DNA from: Cyathus striatus
Taxonomy: Eukaryota; Basidiomycota; Agaricomycetes; Agaricales; Nidulariaceae
Length of the DNA: 64,000 nt
Assembly (NCBI GenBank): GCA_025738555.1
Contig: JAOVFP010000010.1
Location: forward strand, 1,116,001-1,180,000
Direction: 5' to 3'
Every line of letters begins with the position of its first letter. Within the stretch, counting starts at the first letter, position 1. Shown here in pieces: positions 59,721-64,000 of this stretch. Both the position numbers and the translations under genes were made by a program. Under the pieces are notes generated by a model. That model was not told the DNA's origin. It did not search any database and saw only the letters and a program-made list of their open reading frames with translations.

Positions 59721-59779
59721 CATTTAGTAATAGAAAGTTCATATCACGCATACGCCGAGGTATATCAAAATATCAAAAT

Positions 59780-60650
59780 AAAACCACGATGCTGATTTCT
59801 ATCAGGCGCTCAGTTAATAGCAGTCAAGTTGGGCGAGATACCAAGAAGGCAGGGAGAGAGAAAGGAAGACTAGAATCGAGTTAGTACCATGACACAGAAA
59901 TACTTTGCGCACGCCTTAGTTATTTACTAAGGAGAGCGGGGCTTCAACCACATTTATGGATGATTATTAAACTAAGGTAAGAGCTTGGTAGGCTTCAAAT
60001 GCATTACTGGAAAAGAGATCCATGAAATCAGAATGTAGTTAGTGTAGTACAGCAATTTGTCCCAGTGACAGGCTTAAATACTCATTTTGCGATAGTATTA
60101 ACGTGGCGCTGGTATATATCTAATGATACAAGCCGAATCCGATCGTCGATGAGGCGCGATCAGAACGAGCCCTCAGGCCTCAGGCCTCGAGGCTCGAGCA
60201 CAGCGGAGTAGCCGAGCAGTAGTCGAACCAGCGCTTCCCAAAGCGACAACCGTCTATGAGATTGAGTAGCACATGAGCGGATGCGTGGATTGCACTGCTA
60301 CTACTTAGTAGTATTAATCTATGTATGTAGCACAGGAGTCAATGTGGTTCACGGTTCAGTGACGGAAGGTATCGAAAATTACGTATATCTTCGGAGTTGC
60401 AGATAGCTGGGCAATACCCCATACTTAATTTGACTTTGACTTGACATACTCGGCCACCAGACATAAAGAATGACATGGACAGTCAGCATTGCGACTGAAT
60501 TTCAATCAAGACTAGCCAGAAACATGTAACAAACGAGCGAGAGCTAAGGCCGAGAAAGAGGGCGATAAGAGCACGAAAATTCTATAGTTTGGTTAGAGAA
60601 AGAGATTCAGCGACTCATGAGAGTGCTCGAAATATACCGCTTGAATAGCA
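59780..60650. repeat. Inverted duplicate of 46730-47520
   Basis: Starts ccacgatgctgatttctatc (complement of the text near 47497) and ends in ttgaatagcaacagtaacaa (complement of about 46740-46757). The copy here is somewhat longer. Confidence 0.65.
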
Positions 60651-60789
60651 ACAGTAACAACCGCTACACCAACGGTCATCCTACTTGGTGGTGCGCTTGA
60701 GACTACGGGCTCTGTTGTGATTGCTGTCGACTCGTTGTTGCGTAGATGGCATACACATAGAGGGGAGGGCTTACTTCCCTCGTACGTTT

Positions 60790-60983
60790 CAGTTCTCGGC
60801 ACATGACCAATTAGTCTTTTCGACGAAAAAGAACTGGGATCTACATCCTGTATATCAATTATCAATATATCATACATGGTACGTTGTAAAATGTAATCCG
60901 AGGATTATCATCTACATCGTTAACAATTGACATTTCCCCAACCGGTCCGTTACAAATTTGTCATATGATCCATCGATACAATA
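60790..60983. repeat. Segmental duplicate B, left part
   Basis: Partner of 54780-54960; the right part resumes at about 61830 after two miniature elements. Confidence 0.6.
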
Positions 60984-61382
60984 TCACCTCAGACAAGGCA
61001 GAATCGGGGTAGCATAAATATGGCACAAACATATTCATTTAATATCCAGGATGTGTGACGAAATTTGTAAACCGAACATATTTATTGTCAAATTCTAAAA
61101 ATAGTTATACATTTGTCTGTAGTTCAGATCTGTGTACGCAAATCCATATATACGACCGTAACACTAATTCACCGAAAATCATCCTATTTGTTAAGAAAGC
61201 ATGGGGTCACACAGCAGATTTACAATAAACTAAAACAATTGGGGAGCATAACATATGTTAGCGCAAATTTAGACATGAACAAAAATCGGTTCCCATAGCA
61301 GATTTTAATCAATATCTTAATTGTTAAATATATATGTTTGTACCATATTTATCTTACGCCGATTCGGCATATCTCGTTCTGC
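60984..61382. mobile_element. Miniature inverted-repeat element, diverged copy
   Basis: The left end tcacctcagacaaggcagaa continues to ggggtagcataaatatgg. The right end, read in complement, is gccgaatcggcgtaagataa then atatgg. This is related to the element at 61435-61828 but its right terminus has drifted. Confidence 0.5.
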
Positions 61383-61434
61383 TATTTCTATTTCTACTGG
61401 CGTTCACTGGTCACAACGATGATCCTGATGTCTA

Positions 61435-61828
61435 TCACCTCAGACAAGGGTGAATCGGATCGTTGTAAATATGGTACAACCCGATGTATGCAACAATTAG
61501 AATAGTTATTTAAATATATTGAGTATCCGATTTTTGAGCAAATTTTGAATATGCACAATAATAGAATAACCATCTGATCATGCAAGATACTTACAATAAC
61601 ATCCATAATCCCATCCATTCTAGGCCAATCGGAAAATTTTCGGAAGCTCGGTTCATGTCAGACATTTAAATTCGGTACGAAACAATTGGAACAATAGACA
61701 GATTTATTACTCGTTTTAAAATTTGCTAATGCATCTGACACCTTACACACTTTACAGCATATTCTAATTATTAAGGAAATCGGGGTGTACCATATTTACA
61801 CTGACCCGATTTAGGCTTGTCTGAGGTG
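61435..61828. mobile_element. 394-bp miniature inverted-repeat element flanked by TA
   Basis: Left tcacctcagacaagggtgaa then tcgg...taaatatggtac; right, in complement, cacctcagacaagcctaaat then cggg...taaatatggtac. The inverted repeat is about 42 bp with several mismatches. TA abuts both ends. It inserted into duplicate B with its relative at 60984. Confidence 0.65.
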
Positions 61829-61829
61829 T

Positions 61830-62460
61830 ATATACAACGAGCACTACTCAAGTGCCTGGTGCGGGCTTCCATTGCTTGTCAACTTGAAGGACCGGCGTTT
61901 CCTTACTTGGCTACAGTATACCCTGTGGCTCACGTCCAAAGATAATCGATAAGTATCTCCCAAGACTCCAAGTAGCTGGATTCTTCCATTGCATTTACTT
62001 TTTCGTTACTTAGTCCTCAGCAAACGCATTCAGACTCAACTACATCCCAGCTAGCTACACACATACCTTACGACTCACGATCCCAAGTCACCGGGATACT
62101 TCTATTTTTTAACTTGGTATAAGCACCTGGACATATATATATTTCAAAAGATACGAATTACTAGATATCGTGGTCGATCTTCATGTACTGGAGACTTTGG
62201 TGCGTGACACCTGGTGGTTCTGTTCATGCCCCTATAGCCGCCCGGCACGTGCGAAAAATTCGGGTAAATAAGCGCTGTATTTGTCTCAAAAATTGTGTTC
62301 ATGACAGCTTGTGGTGCGTGGCGCGTGACTGAACACTTGGTCGAAAGACTCCAGTACTTGCACATTTGGTGTATCGATAGCGTACAACATATCATTCCAA
62401 TTCACCGGAACTCTTCGATTCTTTCATTGTGTGATTTATTGCCAGTGTAAGGACATATGA
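61830..62460. repeat. Segmental duplicate B, right part
   Basis: gcttccattgcttgtcaact, ggaccggcgtttccttactt and gataatcgataagtatctcc match 55050-55200; agatatcgtggtcgatcttc matches 55340-55355. Confidence 0.6.
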
Positions 62461-62506
62461 TTAGACACACACTCTCTCCATCCATCTTAACAACGTCCAC
62501 CTTATT

Positions 62507-62533
62507 GTAGAGCAGGCGTTTCGCCTGCACTAC
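62507..62533. repeat. Short perfect hairpin
   Basis: gtagagcaggcg-ttt-cgcctgcactac forms a stem of about 12 bp with one internal mismatch. It could be a terminal structure of a decayed element. Confidence 0.5.
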
Positions 62534-62539
62534 AAAAAT

Positions 62540-63620
62540 CGCTATCTTACATATTTTATTACGTAATCAGCAGGTACGCGCGTCGACGTGTTCGTTCGCG
62601 CTGTTCGCGCTTTCTCTCACTTTCTCCTTCCAACGCCGACACTCCTGCATCGCCCTCAACGCCGAAATTACTCAACAAGAACTCAAGATCATCGGTATCG
62701 CGCACTACCAAGACCCATTGAATGCCCAATTAGCGTTACCAAAGGCCGTGTCTCCGTCTCAAGTCCCTCTCCTCAAGTTTTTATTTTACAAATTTTCTTT
62801 CAATTCATCGGTATGCTTTATGTTTCAAAATTTTCCTTTTCTTTCAATAATCTATAATCTCAACACCTTTAATTTCCGCTTTATTCAGCTATTCCTTACT
62901 GAGTACTTTCTTTATTCTAATTTTATTTAATAACCATATATCTACTCCTTCCCAATCATGTGAAATTCCCCCTTCTTTCCGATAGCTTAGAACACTCAGG
63001 TTAAACGGACGTTTAATCGACTCGCTTACTAATTTCTTTTTTTAGGCATCAGCGCACCTTTCACCTCTGCATACACACCGATTACATTCATCATTATCTC
63101 CTTTTCCATAATACCTCGAGACAAACTAATGAAAGAAATGGTGAAAAGACATAATGCATACTACTGTAAACATCAAATCTCTCCGTATTACATACTCTTA
63201 CAACTCTACATCTCGCTGTAGCCTTTGTAATTCCATGGACAAAAGAAGTGCTTCCGTTTTACTCCCCCACGCTCCATACTTATTCCAAATTGTCGGAACT
63301 CTTCGATTACATTACATTTACAGATGCATTGAGGCGGCCTCCAACGCCACATAATTATTGATTCAGATTCCTCTATTTTACGTAGCGTGAGCCGTAATTA
63401 ATTGATTAACGTCGTACGTACATAGCATAGTAAATATTGTACTTGAAACATAAATTCTATTACAATTTTAAACACAACACTAGTTGTATCAGTGCTCACT
63501 AATATCTCATCTCAATCCTAAACATTTTCTCCCCACTTGTAACTATGAAACGAAGGGAAAGTGATTACGGCAAAGTTACGGTGCCTACAATACGTGATAA
63601 GTATTAAAAAATATGCACCA
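62540..63620. other. No gene confidently recognised
   Basis: The plus frame at 62588-62857 (RPQRRNYSTRTQDHRYR) has no splice or motif support. The text at 63270-63600 resembles 58740-59010 (tacttattccaaattg...ggaact; cattgaggcgg), so it is another duplicate segment leading into a tRNA remnant. Confidence 0.35.
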
Positions 63621-63629
63621 ATAGTTGAC

Positions 63630-63730
63630 TTCGAGCGCGGGGAATTGAACCCCGATCTGCCGCGTTATACAACTAACTATAGTTATCGCCAAGTGAGAGG
63701 TGGAAGTATTAGTTAATACACCATACTCTA
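63630..63730 (-). pseudogene. Decayed tRNA-Glu(CUC)
   Basis: Minus strand: tagagtaTGGTGTATTAAC, anticodon arm tccacctctcac, long intron, T arm atcggggttcaattccccg. Acceptor pairing and the A box are damaged; the T stem still pairs. Confidence 0.65.
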
Positions 63731-64000
63731 GAGTTCATTGCACGGTTGAATGACTAACCTAATGAAGCTGAAGCTTTAACTGACGCTTGTCGATATCCTG
63801 CACAATACATTCCCTGAAACCTATGTAGAACTGGCATCTCATCGTGATATTACTTTTTTGACTTGCTTACTTGGTTTTTCGCATCCCTGTTATTATATTC
63901 AGCTGTGGATATTCTCTGCTAGCTTATTAAATCTTCATCTGTGATGTCAAGATGACACGAAGGAACAAGAATGATCTCTGACAGCAACGTCTCTCACCGC

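Overview
This window looks like nuclear DNA of a filamentous basidiomycete, probably an Agaricomycete. Protein genes are split by many short introns (about 45-90 nt, GT..AG), several have TATA-like boxes, and families expanded in mushroom-forming fungi are present: DUF6533 and DUF6534 membrane proteins, PLAC8 Cys-rich proteins, Kre9/KNH-like secreted proteins and old-yellow-enzyme reductases. Exon models here were joined by eye from splice signals, frame continuity and family motifs; no homology search was run.

Layout. 0.6-5 kb: a secreted protein gene, a DUF6533 membrane protein gene and a short Kre9/KNH-like secreted protein gene. 5.5-8 kb: a multi-spanning membrane protein gene split by a 1.5-kb transposon-like element with imperfect inverted ends and a 10-bp target duplication. 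9-16 kb: two intact old-yellow-enzyme paralogues, a broken SKP1 copy and a hypothetical gene. 17-18 kb: a five-exon gene of unknown function. 18.5-34.5 kb: a duplicated accessory tract in which old-yellow-enzyme debris is repeatedly followed by intron-bearing tRNA-Glu(CUC) genes or pseudogenes. Two PLAC8 genes lie within it, on either side of a 3.7-kb element with a 9-bp target duplication.

36-43.6 kb: a PIF/Harbinger-type DNA transposon. It has a Myb/SANT-like gene on the plus strand and a convergent DDE transposase on the minus strand with one in-frame stop. Between them is a giant palindrome with arms of about 1.45-1.55 kb, made of short tandem repeats. 44-46.5 kb: an intact SKP1 gene, a truncated SKP1 copy and a frame-broken F-box-like gene. 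47.7-49.1 kb: a DUF6534-like membrane gene, possibly broken. 50-52 kb: an SH3-domain protein gene. 52-54.5 kb: no convincing gene.

54.7-63.8 kb: a second tRNA-Glu(CUC) cluster on the minus strand, 11 intact or decayed copies at a fairly regular pitch, with miniature inverted-repeat elements and duplicated non-coding segments. One of these segments is an inverted copy of the 46.7-47.5 kb region. Overall this is a repeat-rich, repeatedly duplicated accessory region. Its two most unusual features are the amplification of one tRNA isoacceptor and the three unrelated mobile elements built on arrays of short motifs.
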